Positions 34,721-45,733 of a stretch of DNA of 64,000 nt are shown piece by piece (positions within the stretch are counted from its first letter, which is position 1; the number at the start of each line of letters is the position of its first letter). A program made the position numbers and the translations under genes. Source of the DNA: Axinella damicornis (taxonomy: Eukaryota > Porifera > Demospongiae > Axinellida > Axinellidae); the NCBI GenBank assembly GCA_963931865.1, contig OZ007507.1:10823533-10887532 (forward strand). Direction: 5' to 3'. The notes under the pieces were generated by a model, which was not told the DNA's origin, did not search any database, and saw nothing but the letters and a program-made list of their open reading frames with translations.

Positions 34721-37200
34721 TTTCCCAGAGTGTTCTGAGTTCAGTGCTCCCTCCTCAAGCACAATAAAATTCACCTGAAATCGATATTCCTGAGGTTTCG
34801 TTTCGTTGGTGGGAGCCTGTAAACGAGGTCACTATGCAGTGTCATCAGTGCCAGCCATAATACCTGCATGGATTAAATCACTATGGGATCAATGTAATTA
34901 ATTACCCTTCAACAGCATTTCCTAGAACTGGTTAAGGAATGTAACAGCCTGGCATGCAGGTATGGAGACAAGGTAGGTACAACTTCCACTTGCATACCAC
35001 CATATTCATGATTGGTAACTCTGATAACTTGATATAATAGTTATACCTTCATGTTAGATACATCCAGGATTTATTGTTGCCAAGCAACTCAACAAGCATG
35101 AACTTATTATTGACAATTAGACAGTGGCACCGTAGGAAGTCAAATACATACTATCCAGTTCTGTAAAACTAGTACAAAGAAGAATATTATACCTCTAAAG
35201 AAACAAAAACGTCGCACAACAATCAAATGGTGTGCATTTAGAATGTGGTCTATACTTCTCCACAATAACCACATGTATAAGTTGTCGGATCCTTTACTAC
35301 GTACCTACACAGCTCCGACTTCAGTGTTGCTCATGAACGGTACAGTTCTCCATACAATCAGATGCACAACTCATTTATATACTGGCTGTACAGTCACCAG
35401 AGAGTTACAATTTATGCTGTGAATAGTACATGTGTACGTATGATTAGTATAGTCCACTATGCGATAGCAAGTCTCATGCATTACCATCATGCAGTTTACA
35501 ACTTTGTGGTGTAATTGAGCGAAGCAACATGTAACTTCCCCACCAACTACATGTACATACATGTATGTACGTATTAGGCTATCAGCACCGTGTGTTGTTT
35601 CCCTCAGTGTTCTGAGTTCAGTGCTCTGCAAGCACAATAAAATTCGCCTCGCTAGCAAAATTGAAAATCCTGCAGAGGTTTCGTTTCGTTGGTGGGAGCC
35701 TGTAAAGGAGGTCACTATGCAGTGTCATCAGTGCCAGCCATAATAACTGCATGGATTAAATCACTATGGGATCAATGTAACTACCCTTCAACAGCATTTC
35801 TTAGAAATGGGTAGCAATGTAACAGCCTGGCAGGCTGGTATGGAGACAAGGTAGGTACAACTTCCACTTGCATACCACCATATTCATGATTGGTAACTCT
35901 GATGACTTTACATACAAGGTATTATACCATCATGCTAGATACATCCAGGATTTATAATTGTTTTTATTGCAAATATGCAGGCATATATTATAATTATATA
36001 AACATACAGAGTCAGTAGACTTATATGCACATGCAGGGATACAAATAAATGTTTCAAAATCTCGTCAATTGTAACAATGTAACGTTTATCTTTGAGTGGT
36101 TTCACAACCAAGATGAACACTACTTCAATTGCTGCAAAACAGCATCGTGAATGTACTGAACAAAAGTTGACAAAAGTTGAAAAAGAAAGAAAGTTGAAAA
36201 AGTTGCCAATCCATTCAAGCTAGTGTTAACAGTGACGGTGACTTCAGAACCACCCACCATCCTTGATACCGAGGCATCATCACTAATGTATTGGATAGTA
36301 CAAAGACATGTGAGATGATATCTCAACCTTCACTTCAATAGCTGTTTTTATTCAAAACATACGTGTCAGCAAATAATGTAGGGCACTGGTGGTGGTGGTG
36401 GTGGTGGTGGTGGTGGTGGTGGTGGCGGCAATGCAGAACTTCTCTGTCAGGGTTACCATTTCATAAAAGTAAGAGGCGGAATGAGAACTGCTTGGTGTTA
36501 TTCAAGAGGTTCTGCTAACAGTCAGTGATAAGAGACATACCATAAACGTTAGGTGATCTTGTTTGCTACATAACAGTTAATTTGCCCCCTGGTGCTTAAG
36601 CATTGTACAGGTCACTTCACCAGACATGCACATCCTCTTATGTACCCTTTTACAACCCCAGACTTGCACAAACTCTTCCTTTTTCTCATATGCTGTAGCA
36701 ATTTGGAACAGTTTACCATATTCCATAGTGTCATCCAACAATATCAGTGTGTTTAAGAAATGTTTCGGTTTATCTCTATAATTTGGGTACATTATAATCA
36801 TTAGCTTCTGCCATTTTATGTAGCTATCTGTTGCATGTTCAGGGAATCAAGAATCCAATGCAGCATGTTAGCGGAAGCTAAGTCAGCATACTGTCAGCAG
36901 TACTATCATAATAGCTATGAATAATGTTATGATGAATACTTGCATACCTGAAGAGTTGGGTATACTTGCTGTGATCTGATGGCATAGCAAGTACTATAAT
37001 TATTCTGCCTAAGTCAAGTTCATAGGCTCCGGCAGATACCCACCCTCACTAAATCAAGGGGTACTTATTACCCAGACTTTGGTAAGCCTGACATGAATTA
37101 TAGTGTTATTAGCTGTGAGTCCAGTCAGCTTCCTCACAGTTCACCAAGTGTGATACTGGTGCGTTTGCTGCAAAAATGACAAGTAGCTATGTTCTCAACA
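34721..37200. repeat. Module copies and (GGT)n microsatellite
   Basis: Two tandem partial modules (about 34795-35160 and 35675-35945) share GGTGGGAGCCTGTAAA.GAGGTCACTATGCAGTGTCATCAGTGCCAGCC. Positions 36388-36425 are a (GGT)n run. The ~36840-36990 stretch repeats the TTGCTAGGGAATCAAGAATCC..TGTGAATAATGTT block. No gene is supported. Confidence 0.6.
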
Positions 37201-37640
37201 ATAGGGAGAGAGAATAGGGAGAGAATAACTAGCAGTTTAAGCTCTTTCACTCTCTTCTATAGGGCTGAATGCTCTAACCACTATCTTGCATAACTGTGTC
37301 AACAATTCAGTGTAGCAAAGCTATGGTCATCAACTCAAAACACGCTTCAATTGTATGTAGTGCCCGCAAGCAGTGAATATTAGACCACAGCTAATACACC
37401 CACTTCTCCCTTCCATCACTATAACATTATTCACAGGTGCTACAGGGCTTTTCCAACAGCCACAGCTGGTTGCGTTAAGTGGACAATTAATTTAAGTACA
37501 GTTGTATAGCGTCTCGCTTTGAGCATTTTAGTTGTAGTGTTGCAAGGATTCCCCACAACCTTGTACAGTGTCATGTATTCTACCATGCAGGTACTTGGTT
37601 CCCTAGCAACTCAGGAAGTTAATTAAGTACCATAAAACTT
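37200..37640 (-). repeat. Inverted module fragment
   Basis: The reverse complement reproduces the usual module order: CTTCCTGAGTTGCTAGGGAACCAA (from 37600), then TGTGAATAATGTTATAGTG, GTGGGTGTATTAGCTGTGGTC and GTGGTTAGAGCATTCAGCCCTATAGAA (from 37255). The last block matches 32492-32525 in forward orientation. All other recognised copies are forward. Confidence 0.7.
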
Positions 37641-37831
37641 CCCAAATTGCTAGCTCACAACCAGACTTGACGGCATACACCCACACATCAATTCTCAAGT
37701 CTGAATATCCCACTGTCGCTGGTGCTCTCTGGTGGCTTAGCAATGACGGTGACTTTCCCGCTATCCTTGATACTATATCTATGTGCATGAGATGATATTA
37801 TCTCAAGCTTCAAAAGCTGTTCTATTCATAC

Positions 37832-38482
37832 TTAGAGTATAGCTAAAGTAAATGTTGTATTCTGATTGGCCAGTTACCCATTACTAAATGCCATAGTTGC
37901 GGGTTTTCTACATGTAGAAAACTCGGCCATACGGGTTTTCTATATTTAACAGGATTTGTACATGAGAACATGTCTGCTTGTAATGTTTTACAGCATTATT
38001 ACAGGTTTACATGTTTATGGAATGCTACACTCTAAATCAGTTAGACAACTTGACCAATGGGATCTACGAGATTTAGAAACCCTCGGGCCCTAAGTAGCGC
38101 CCTCGCTGCACTCGGGACGCTACAGCCCAGGGCCCTCAGGTTTCTAAATCGCGTAGATCCCTTGGTCTCAGTGTCTAACTTATATTTAGAGTATAGCTAA
38201 AGTAAATGCTGTATTCTACTAAATGCCATATTGATCACATTGGGGGTTTTCTACATGTAGAAAAGTCGCCATACGGGTTTTCTATATTCAACAGGATTTG
38301 TACATGAGAACATGTCTGCTTGTAATCTTTACAGCATTATTACAGGTTTACATGTTTATTGGAATGCTACACTCTAAATCAGTTAGGCAACTCAACCAAT
38401 GGGATCTACGTGATTTAGAAACCCTCGGGCCGGCCCTTAGTAGCACCCTCGCTGCGCTCGGGACACTACAGCTCAGGGCCCT

Positions 38483-38483
<1 letters not shown>
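37832..38483 (+). repeat. 354 bp tandem duplication carrying a 140 bp palindrome
   Basis: TTAGAGTATAGCTAAAGTAAATG starts units at 37832 and 38186. Each contains GATCTACG.GATTTAGAAACC..TCGGG facing the complementary CTCAGG.TTTCTAAATC.CGTAGATCCC. The palindrome is complete at 38040-38179, while the second is cut off at 38484 by a G35 run. Confidence 0.85.

Positions 38484-38518
<35 letters not shown>
38484..38518. repeat. Homopolymer G35
   Basis: Thirty-five consecutive G residues between a truncated palindrome and ATTCCCTATACAGATGAACTAC. The latter is the module landmark normally preceded by only GTGGGGGG. The tract therefore looks like an expansion of a pre-existing short G run. Confidence 0.9.
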
Positions 38519-38519
<1 letters not shown>

Positions 38520-39097
38520 TTCCCTATACAGATGAACTACTTTTCTCAGGGTTAATATTTGTTCATGAGGTACTGCCAGCAGTCAATGATGTAAGCATGT
38601 AATTTTGGGTGTTGAAATACACAGTTGACCATTAACTTAAGCCTTTATGAAGCTTGTCATTAGCATGGTGAATGATGAGAATGCCAACAACCACCTCACA
38701 GAGAGAAGCACTACATCTGACAGTGGTACATTCTGACTTAAGAATTAACATTCATCCATGTTCTAGTTGACATAAAGTGATGTGGTCTCCTGTTGTCTAG
38801 AACACATGATCTATGTATAGGTATACTATCACATAGTCGGACACTCTATATATATACTCACATACATTGTGTTTGCTGTATATTTTTGTCCTGTCTCTAT
38901 GTGGTGCCGTTCATGATATAGTCATTATCCCTGCTCTTGTTCTCCAAGCAGAAGGGATGCATGTGCATCGATCATTAGAGTGGCTCTCCTGATAGTTTGC
39001 AGTGTTTATTGATTGTGATCAACTAATTATAACCCTGCCCAGAGGTGATAAAGAAAAAATGGGAGGGCTTTGTACTCCATAGCAAGCAATTAGTACT
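38519..39097. other. AT-rich non-coding interval
   Basis: Follows the G35 tract. I see nothing beyond scattered module fragments and short open frames. Confidence 0.4.
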
Positions 39098-39350
39098 ACT
39101 CACGTGACCCTCAATGAATCAGACGCCTCAGAACTGATCACATGACTGAGCATTAAATCGCTTATTGCACACTTTAGTGTGCATTATCTAGATAATTTTC
39201 AAGATCAAAGATCATCGGGCTTTAGTGCACTCGGTTAACGGTCTCGGGCAGATAATGCACTCGCCTTCGGCTCGTGCATTGTCTCACCCTCGACCGTTAA
39301 CTAGATTGCCCTCATGAATTAAAACCCGTAACGCACTGCAAATTGGTATC
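39098..39350. repeat. Dispersed palindromic element, copy 2
   Basis: Second copy of the element at 31249-31551, about 50 bp shorter, with the same order of motifs including AGTGCACTCGGTTAACGGTCTCGGGC facing complementary GAGGGT..GACCGTTAAC. Foldback MITE-like; no coding content. Confidence 0.7.
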
Positions 39351-39935
39351 TAATTCACATGCATGAACTGGTGCTGGAACATCAGGTCATGATACTGGAA
39401 CCAAACTAGCCGCCAGTTGTACATACAGCAGAGGGGGAGGCACCTAGCATGTTAATTTTAGGAAGTATTACATCTTGTTTGCATAGTATGCGCTGGGATG
39501 TGTCCATTGTGGTACAAATTGCTCTACAAGATTTAAATAGCCATTGCATGAATATAAATTCCACAATGAATGACTCACTGTTGGACGGAAACACTAGGCC
39601 TGATCATGTAGTGAGGCATCCAGAGTTGAATTGCAATGGCCACCTAATGGACACATCTGTGCATGTTTTTACACTCCTGGTAGGGTGCCACGTAACTAAC
39701 TAATCAAACCTCACAGCACTCAGGAAAGGTCTACAGAGATTCTGACTACACTGTCGTGATCGCTATCACGCAATGACACAACCGCACAATAATTGTGGTG
39801 AAACTCACAAGCACTTTTGTCATGCCATCGGCCGCCATTGCTCGAGCGCTCTCTTCGACTTTTGTTGCCAGTACACCTCTTATGAAGGCCCCACAAGGAT
39901 CCTGACCTCACGGCTGTGATCGCTGTCGTTCACTG

Positions 39936-40011
39936 CAGTGGCTCTGGAGGTCGCGTCTAATGCATAGGGCCTATACCCTATGCATTAGACGCGACCTCCA
40001 GGGGCACCACA
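39936..40011. mobile_element. 76 bp hAT-like MITE with 8 bp target duplication
   Basis: Flanked by GTTCACTG at 39928-39935 and 40012-40019. The paralogous locus near 26455 reads CGCTATCGTTCACTGACGC, a single GTTCACTG and no insert. The element begins CAGTGGC and ends CACCACA and is almost wholly a perfect hairpin: 26 bp arms (CTGGAGGTCGCGTCTAATGC and onward) around a 6 nt loop at 39944-40001. An 8 bp duplication with CAGTG-type ends fits the hAT superfamily. Confidence 0.75.
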
Positions 40012-40019
40012 GTTCACTG

Positions 40020-41095
40020 ACGCTTACGTGCTGAAACTCACCGTGCTGGCGAAGTTGTGAGCGCTGCAATAATTACTTGTCTTCCCTCCGGCCGCCATTG
40101 CTAGCGATTGACTGAGCGTGGTTGCCACGTGGCAAGTGCACGAATTGCAATACTTGGTGTGCGCTACGGCGAGTCGAAACCAGGGTTGCAACGGCCGGCT
40201 ACCAGGAGTGCGGTTGCCCCTCATGCAATGTAATACATGAAAGATGCCTGCACGATTGAGGACGAAAGCATGCTTTATGTGGCTTCTAGCAATAGTTGGC
40301 CCCCTGGAGACCTCATTTGCAATGAAATAAGGTCATTTAGGCACAGTCTTAGCGTGGATTATGGCATAGCAATACTGCAATCTGATTGGTCAAGAGGGTG
40401 TTATAGGACTAGGCAGTTGTGCAGTTGTACAGTCATGTAACAGAGTAGTCTGTCGAGCTAGACCAAACTTCTCGTGCTCCAGAAGTTGGGGGCGGGGCAT
40501 AGGGATGAGCACCCCCAACTTCCGGAGCGAGAATACACTATTATCAGAGGGGAAGGCACTTCACATGTTAAGTTCACAGTCTTAAAAAAAATATTCCTGT
40601 TATTTGGGTCTAGTGACTCTAGTGATCATGACCTGATATTCAGCTACAGGAGGAGAGGGAGGAGGAGGGGGAAGGGGAGGGGGAAAGAGGTGAGGAAATT
40701 AAAGGAAAGTACAACACTCATGGGCAGCTGGAGCATCAGATCTCACAAGCGTATACTCAATGGACACAACCCTTCAGCTGAGACCTTTAGCCCGTAGGAT
40801 CTACATATATAAAGCAGTGGCAATTTAGTGGTCGTCATGTTAACAGGTTCAGTTTTTCTAGGGACAGACATGACTCAGGCAATGAGGTAATTGCAATCAC
40901 TTAGTATTAGCTCACCTACTTTCAAATTCTAATCACGATTCACTACCCAACCCCCTAACATTATGGGTCAATTCCACTGTGGTGATTTAGTAACACAATA
41001 ACTGACGTAGTTGTACTCTTGCACCACTGTACTCCTCATTGGTGCAAGATGCATAGCTGGGGTATAATTCCTGAACAATGAATACATTCCTAGAA
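40020..41095. other. Non-coding, module fragments
   Basis: The first part continues the homology to 12360-12560. A hairpin-like pair (CCAGAAGTTGGGGGCG / CCCCCAACTTCCGGAG) sits at about 40480-40525. A GGAGGAGAGGGAGGAGG purine tract lies at 40645-40690. A 107-residue open frame (40474-40797) is translated largely from these low-complexity parts and is not supported. Confidence 0.45.
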
Positions 41096-41446
41096 TAAGC
41101 AATGGAACACACCCACTGGTTACCTCCCACAAGCAGAAATGCAAACTGTACAACTAACTAAGAGGATGTGGTTTGTATAGTACAACTGTTTGATGAGCCA
41201 ATGACATGACTATCCCTTAACCCAGGACATGCAATGGTACGCACCCACTGGTTACCTTCCACAAGCAGAAATGTAAACTGTACAACTAATTAAGAGGATG
41301 TGGTTTGTATAGTACAACTGTTGGATGAGCCAATGAGATAACTATCCCTTAACCCAGGACATGCAATGGTACGCACCCACTGGTTACCTTCCACAAGCAG
41401 AAATGTAAACTGTACAACTAATTAAGAGGATGTGGTTTGAGGGGAC
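41096..41446 (+). repeat. 132 bp tandem repeat upstream of gene C, about 2.7 units
   Basis: CACCCACTGGTTACC occurs at about 41110, 41242 and 41374, a regular 132 bp period. Each unit includes CCACAAGCAGAAATG, GAGGATGTGGTTTG and ACTATCCCTTAACCCAGGACATGC. A second short duplication, TTTGAGGGGACAATATTCAT, follows at about 41437 and 41511. It lies 250-500 bp upstream of the gene C TATA box, so a regulatory role is conceivable but unproven. Confidence 0.85.
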
Positions 41447-41599
41447 AATATTCATATACAAGACTATCCCTTAACCAAGGACATGCATAACGATTTGGTT
41501 CCTTCCTGATTTGAGGGGACAATATTCATGTAGCTTTACATGTGCATATTTTAAACTCCTATTGCCGTTACTTGGAAGCAGAATTAACTATTCGGATAA

Positions 41600-41606
41600 T
41601 ATATAA
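41600..41606 (+). promoter_or_regulatory. TATA box of gene C
   Basis: TATATAA followed by GTGAGCACAGAATGGTCAGAC, the same core promoter and leader as genes A and B, about 90 bp upstream of the ATG. Confidence 0.6.
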
Positions 41607-41693
41607 GTGAGCACAGAATGGTCAGACTTCACAAAACTAGCTAAAAGACAACTCACAACCTCAACTTCCATCACTTACTGAACTGCAACAACC

Positions 41694-42576
41694 ATGTTTT
41701 CCACCTGCTGCACTTTCACCAAGACCCTCTTTATTCTGCTCTCAGCAGCAGCAACCTGCCAGCTGGCCATCACTGCACCCATTGTCCGTCGGGATACCAA
41801 CTGTGACTCTTTCAATAATGGCAGTGCTTGGGCTACACTTAGAGATGGATTATCTGTGGCCCAAATAGTGGGCCAAATAGTGAGTTTTCACAATCAATTT
41901 TGTGCAACTATCTCTGTGTAAGCATATGAATAATGAATTTAGTCACATAGTTAAATTTGCTGTACGTTATAATAATGTAGTTTGTAATATGTAAATTGCT
42001 GCTTTACGTTCTGATAATTTATGTATGCATTCCTACATGCAGATTGAGACTGATCCTGTGAATGACGCAGCCACAGTAGCCGCCATTGAGAAGGCATGCA
42101 ATCTGCTAGGCCACTACTACATCTTGAAGACAACTGACATGTTTGACAACAGCAGCATCCCCCATATCGTTCTCGAACGGAATGTTCTGGATGCCTGCCG
42201 CTGGGTATGTACTAACACTTGCTTTGGTGCATGCCTACATTGCACTGCCAGGACCTGTCAACTGCAGTGTATTAATATGTGCACGAACACTGGAGTGACA
42301 GTACCAATACCTTTCTCCATGCAGGTAAACTCTGTTGATCCAAACTCTGGTGATTCAAACTGTACTGCTGACAACTTGACAGTGTTAGCAGAAAAATGTC
42401 AGAAGGACGTTAGACTGCCTACAATGACAGAAGAAGCATATAACAAAACACTAGATCTGCTGCTTGACGACGGATGCACAGGTCCAAGAATTAACCACTG
42501 TGAATGGATACAAAAATCTCTGACACCTGAACAGTGCTCTTTGGCAAAACCTTTAGACTGCAATTGCTCTTATTAG
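41694..42576 (+). CDS. Secreted cysteine-rich protein, gene C (paralogue; 199 or 239 aa)
   Basis: Same architecture as gene A. Exon 1 is 41694-41879, exon 2 starts at 42043 after acceptor TACATGCAG, and the CDS ends at TAG 42576. The signal peptide is conserved (core FILLSAAA), as is the RR at residues 32-33. A 12-nt tandem duplication (CCCAAATAGTGG / GCCAAATAGTGA) just before the donor adds four residues. If 42205-42324 is spliced (GTATGT..CCATGCAG) the product is 199 aa. If retained, the frame stays open and gives 239 aa with an extra 40-residue segment containing seven cysteines. Exon 3 has Cys at DSNC, EKC, DGC, NHC, EQC and a terminal CNC. Family unrecognised; extracellular location is inferred from the signal peptide. 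Codon and residue conservation with A/B in exons 2 and 3 supports a functional gene. Confidence 0.75.
42205..42324 (+). other. Optional intron or coding cassette with seven cysteines (gene C)
   Basis: The stretch is 120 nt, divisible by three, with no stop. It can be an intron (donor GTATGT, acceptor TTTCTCCATGCAG, phase 0) or coding. Translated, the cysteines follow the pattern C-x3-C-x3-C-x2-C-x4-C-x3-C-x3-C over the first 26 residues. This is dense enough to look like a selected disulfide-rich segment rather than chance intron sequence. The homologous intervals in A and B are disrupted. Confidence 0.6.
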
Positions 42577-42861
42577 GGATACCGTTTCGTCATGTTTTTA
42601 TTCCTATAATATTTATTACAGAGAGATACCTTGTATCACTTTCCACCACTCCTCTTGATACATCATCATATGAAAGTTCTTCTATTCATTCAAGATAAGA
42701 ATTATGACAGTCACAGTAACATTATTAGGGATACCGTTTCGTCATGTTTTTATTCCTATAATATTTAGATATCTTGTATCACTTTCCACCACTCCTCTTG
42801 ATACATCATCATATGAAAGTTCTTCTATTCATTCAAGATGAGAATTAGGACAGTCACAGTA
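42572..42861 (+). repeat. 152 bp tandem duplication at the 3' end of gene C
   Basis: ATTAGGGATACCGTTTCGTC begins copies at 42572 and 42724. The copies differ by a short deletion (ATTACAGAGAGATACC region) and a few SNVs. The first copy starts within the last codons and stop of gene C, so the 3' UTR is duplicated. Confidence 0.9.
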
Positions 42862-43187
42862 CATTGCATCAGCTACAACGGAGTATCAACACAAATGGAC
42901 GCGAACTTGGGTTCTGGTAGCCACATGCAATTGCATGCAAACGTTTGAAGACACAGGTATATATAGGCGAAGGAACTAGGGGGTGCTTGACCCCCAATAT
43001 GAGACTCCAACTGAGATATAATAATAGGGAAGCATCATTACCATCAAGCAACAAGATTTTGTCTCAGCCTACTTTTGGAATTCTGTTAGCCCTATTCTGT
43101 GCATATTCATAGCCTGAAACAATGAAGATGCAGACCATAATCACTGTAGCAGCATCGAATCATGCTTTCATGCTTGGTATTCTGAAC
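42862..43187. other. Non-coding interval
   Basis: No gene supported. It contains a short fragment similar to 9096-9130 (CCTACTTTTGG.ATTCTG.TAGCCC). Confidence 0.4.
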
Positions 43188-43414
43188 TACCGTAGTTGCG
43201 CGTTATTAGGTGCATTCACTTCAACTCTCGTCCCAGTCTTCCAGAAACTCGGTCATTTTCGATCCTACCGAGTGGAAAAAGCTATAATTCACATTGAAGC
43301 GCACTTCCTATTCGAGGAATGTCATTCGTTTATTAGGCGCATCACACTTACTGCCACACATTTCCTTCCTGTGGAGTTATTGGCACATGCACCTAATAAC
43401 GCGTGACTACGGTA
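43188..43414. mobile_element. 227 bp MITE with ~27 bp terminal inverted repeats
   Basis: The left end TACCGTAGTTGCGCGTTATTAGGTGCA is mirrored by a right end reading TGCACCTAATAACGCGTGACTACGGTA, with two mismatches. TA at each outer end could be the target duplication (Tc1/mariner-like) or part of the element. There is a stop-free stretch inside, but no transposase motif. Confidence 0.75.
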
Positions 43415-45124
43415 TATATGTCAAGTCAGTGCTATGGTGCTTAAGTGCATGAATTATCTCTCACCTGCTTGGGAATAAGGGGGAGCGCTGCATGCATATA
43501 TATATCACAGGGACATATTTTACTAACGTAGAAAATGGTACAAAAACATGGTGAAATTGTAGGAAATTTCACCTTTTTTATCATAGCATCAAAATATTTT
43601 GTCAAGAAACTTAAGACCATTGCTTGTACACGCACCAACCTTTCCATTTGTGCAATAAAAAAAATCCCAACAAAATCACTACATTTTCACAACAAATTTG
43701 TACCACAAATTTCATTTTACCACACTTTTGTACCAAGTTCTACGTTAGTAATTTTCCCTAGCTGATTATGTAAATAAAATCTACCCAAGAAATACATTAA
43801 TTGTGCTCAATTTTCAATTATGACCAACATATCAACAGTATGAAAGTATGAACCACATAGTAAGCAACAAAATCTAGTGATGGTCGGTCATACTTCACCT
43901 CTCGAAAAAGCAAGATAACAAGTGGAGGTGTCATTACCTATCCTCAGTCCCATCCCATTGCTAAGGTTACGGGATACTTAAGCGCGTGCCGTGCGAAATG
44001 TATTGGAAATGTATACTCTAACCAATAATCTCTAGTTCAAAGAGCGTGAGCAACTTGATTCTGGCAGTGTCACAAGGCGCAGGGCATGATGGAAGCTTTT
44101 ACGGATACGCTTTATAGCCGTGCAAAAATGAGCAGTTCAGTTCACCAAAAAGCCGTATTCATCGCTTTTCTCAAGCGAGACAGCAGATAAATTTGCAAAG
44201 GATTATACTATGCTGAATAAACAATCTATGTATCAAGTATTCACTAAAACCTCAGCAAGATTTCCTTTAAGGAACAGAATAATGGGTACATACAATGTAA
44301 ACTAGCTGTGCAGTCGCACATGTATCTGAGGGGGAGGCACCACGCATGTTAATTTTACAACAGACTGAATTTTTGCAATTGGGGTCTAGTGATCACATTG
44401 GGTCTAGCCATCAACAGCCTCTCTATAAATGGCACCAGTTGTTAATAATCCACTACCATCCAGGCATTGCCACGACATTTACACCATAATTGGACTGAAA
44501 TTGCATAGAAGTAAAGTCAGCTGAGTTAGACAGGCAGGCATTTTCCAAATACATCAGTGAGTCATGGTATGAGATCACTCACCTAATCCTCCCAAAATAT
44601 TGCTCTTGACTATTGCATCATGACAGCACATGATCCATAGCAACCATGTGGAGCAGGTTGGTAACCTACCGATGCAGCTATTAGTCAGGACAAAGACACC
44701 AAAGGATACATAGTAAATATTACACAACTGATTCACCCACAGAAACTGGAGCAAAAGTGGTCACGGTAACTGAGTATGCAAATACACCCACTAACTTCTA
44801 CTGAAATATTCATAACTGATGGTCCTCACATGAGGAGTCATCAGGTGTGTGTGCATGACTGAAGTGGGATGTTCGTGGGGCAGGGCTAGACTAGTATATT
44901 AATATCAAGGATAGTGGATGGTTCTGTGTGAGGTTTCATCACAAATCACAAATGTGTGCAATGGAAGACGATAACTCAACCTTCACTACAATAGCAGCTA
45001 AGCTGTTCTATTCAGAACATGCATGTCAGTGAAGAATGTATAGGGCCCTGGTGGTGGGGGGTTTCCCTATTCAGATGAACTAGTCTCTCAAGGTTAACAT
45101 TTCACAAAGATCAGAGGCAACCTC
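43415..45124. repeat. Repeat fragments, no gene supported
   Basis: About 43962-44212 is a half-copy of the palindromic element at 62485-62907 (GGTTACGGGATACTTAAGCGCG.., GAGCGTGAGCAACTTGATTCTGG, GCAGGGCATGA.GGAAGCTTTT). About 44320-44480 and 44740-44890 recur at 49820-49960 and 50030-50215. Module landmarks appear again at 44940 and 45050. Confidence 0.6.
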
Positions 45125-45733
45125 TAGCCTCGTTCCCAGGCCCGAGAGAGGGAGGAGAAAAGGGCCTGGTTTCCACTGTTTGCGTATGCGCTTAATTATC
45201 TGTAACCGTAACATGTATTCATAAGGGGGAGGGTGCAAATGATGTCTTCCAAGTCACATGGTCGAGCGTGTGACGCTATCTATTTTGCTATACTTGTCCT
45301 CCATCCGTGAGATGCAACACAGCCACAATTGTACTGCCACTACAACAGACTTACCCGACATTCGTTATTCAAAACAAACGGAAGAGTCTGGTAGCATACT
45401 GACTCCACCCGGTCGGTGCGACGGTAGCCACACAAAAACATCCCATCTTTCAATCGCAGGTCACTGTTTACTAGTTCATGATCAATTCAGGAGCGCCTTG
45501 CCACCTGAGGGCATAGGAGAGCACGATCGAGAGCTGTTGTAACGCAAGCCACTCGCTTACTATAGCTAGCTAGTTATTATTGTACAGATCACGTTATCCG
45601 CTTGACGTCACAAGTGTACAAACATAATAGAACGTCCACGTGCAGGTGGAATTCCACCGCTCTTTAGCCCAAGCGCAAACAGTGGAAACCAGGCCCTTTT
45701 CTCCTCGCCGTCTCGGGCCTGGGAACGAGGCTA
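45125..45733. mobile_element. 609 bp element with ~50 bp TAGCCTCGTTCCCAGGC inverted ends
   Basis: The left end TAGCCTCGTTCCCAGGCCCG.. and right end ..CGGGCCTGGGAACGAGGCTA are complementary. Beyond them AGGAGAAAAGGGCCTGG / CCAGGCCCTTTTCTCCT and CACTGTTTGCG / CGCAAACAGTG also pair. It interrupts the module landmark CAAAGATC.GAGGCAGAGGCAGAG (intact near 10813). This is the longest member of the family here; the ~490 bp centre has no recognisable gene. Confidence 0.8.
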
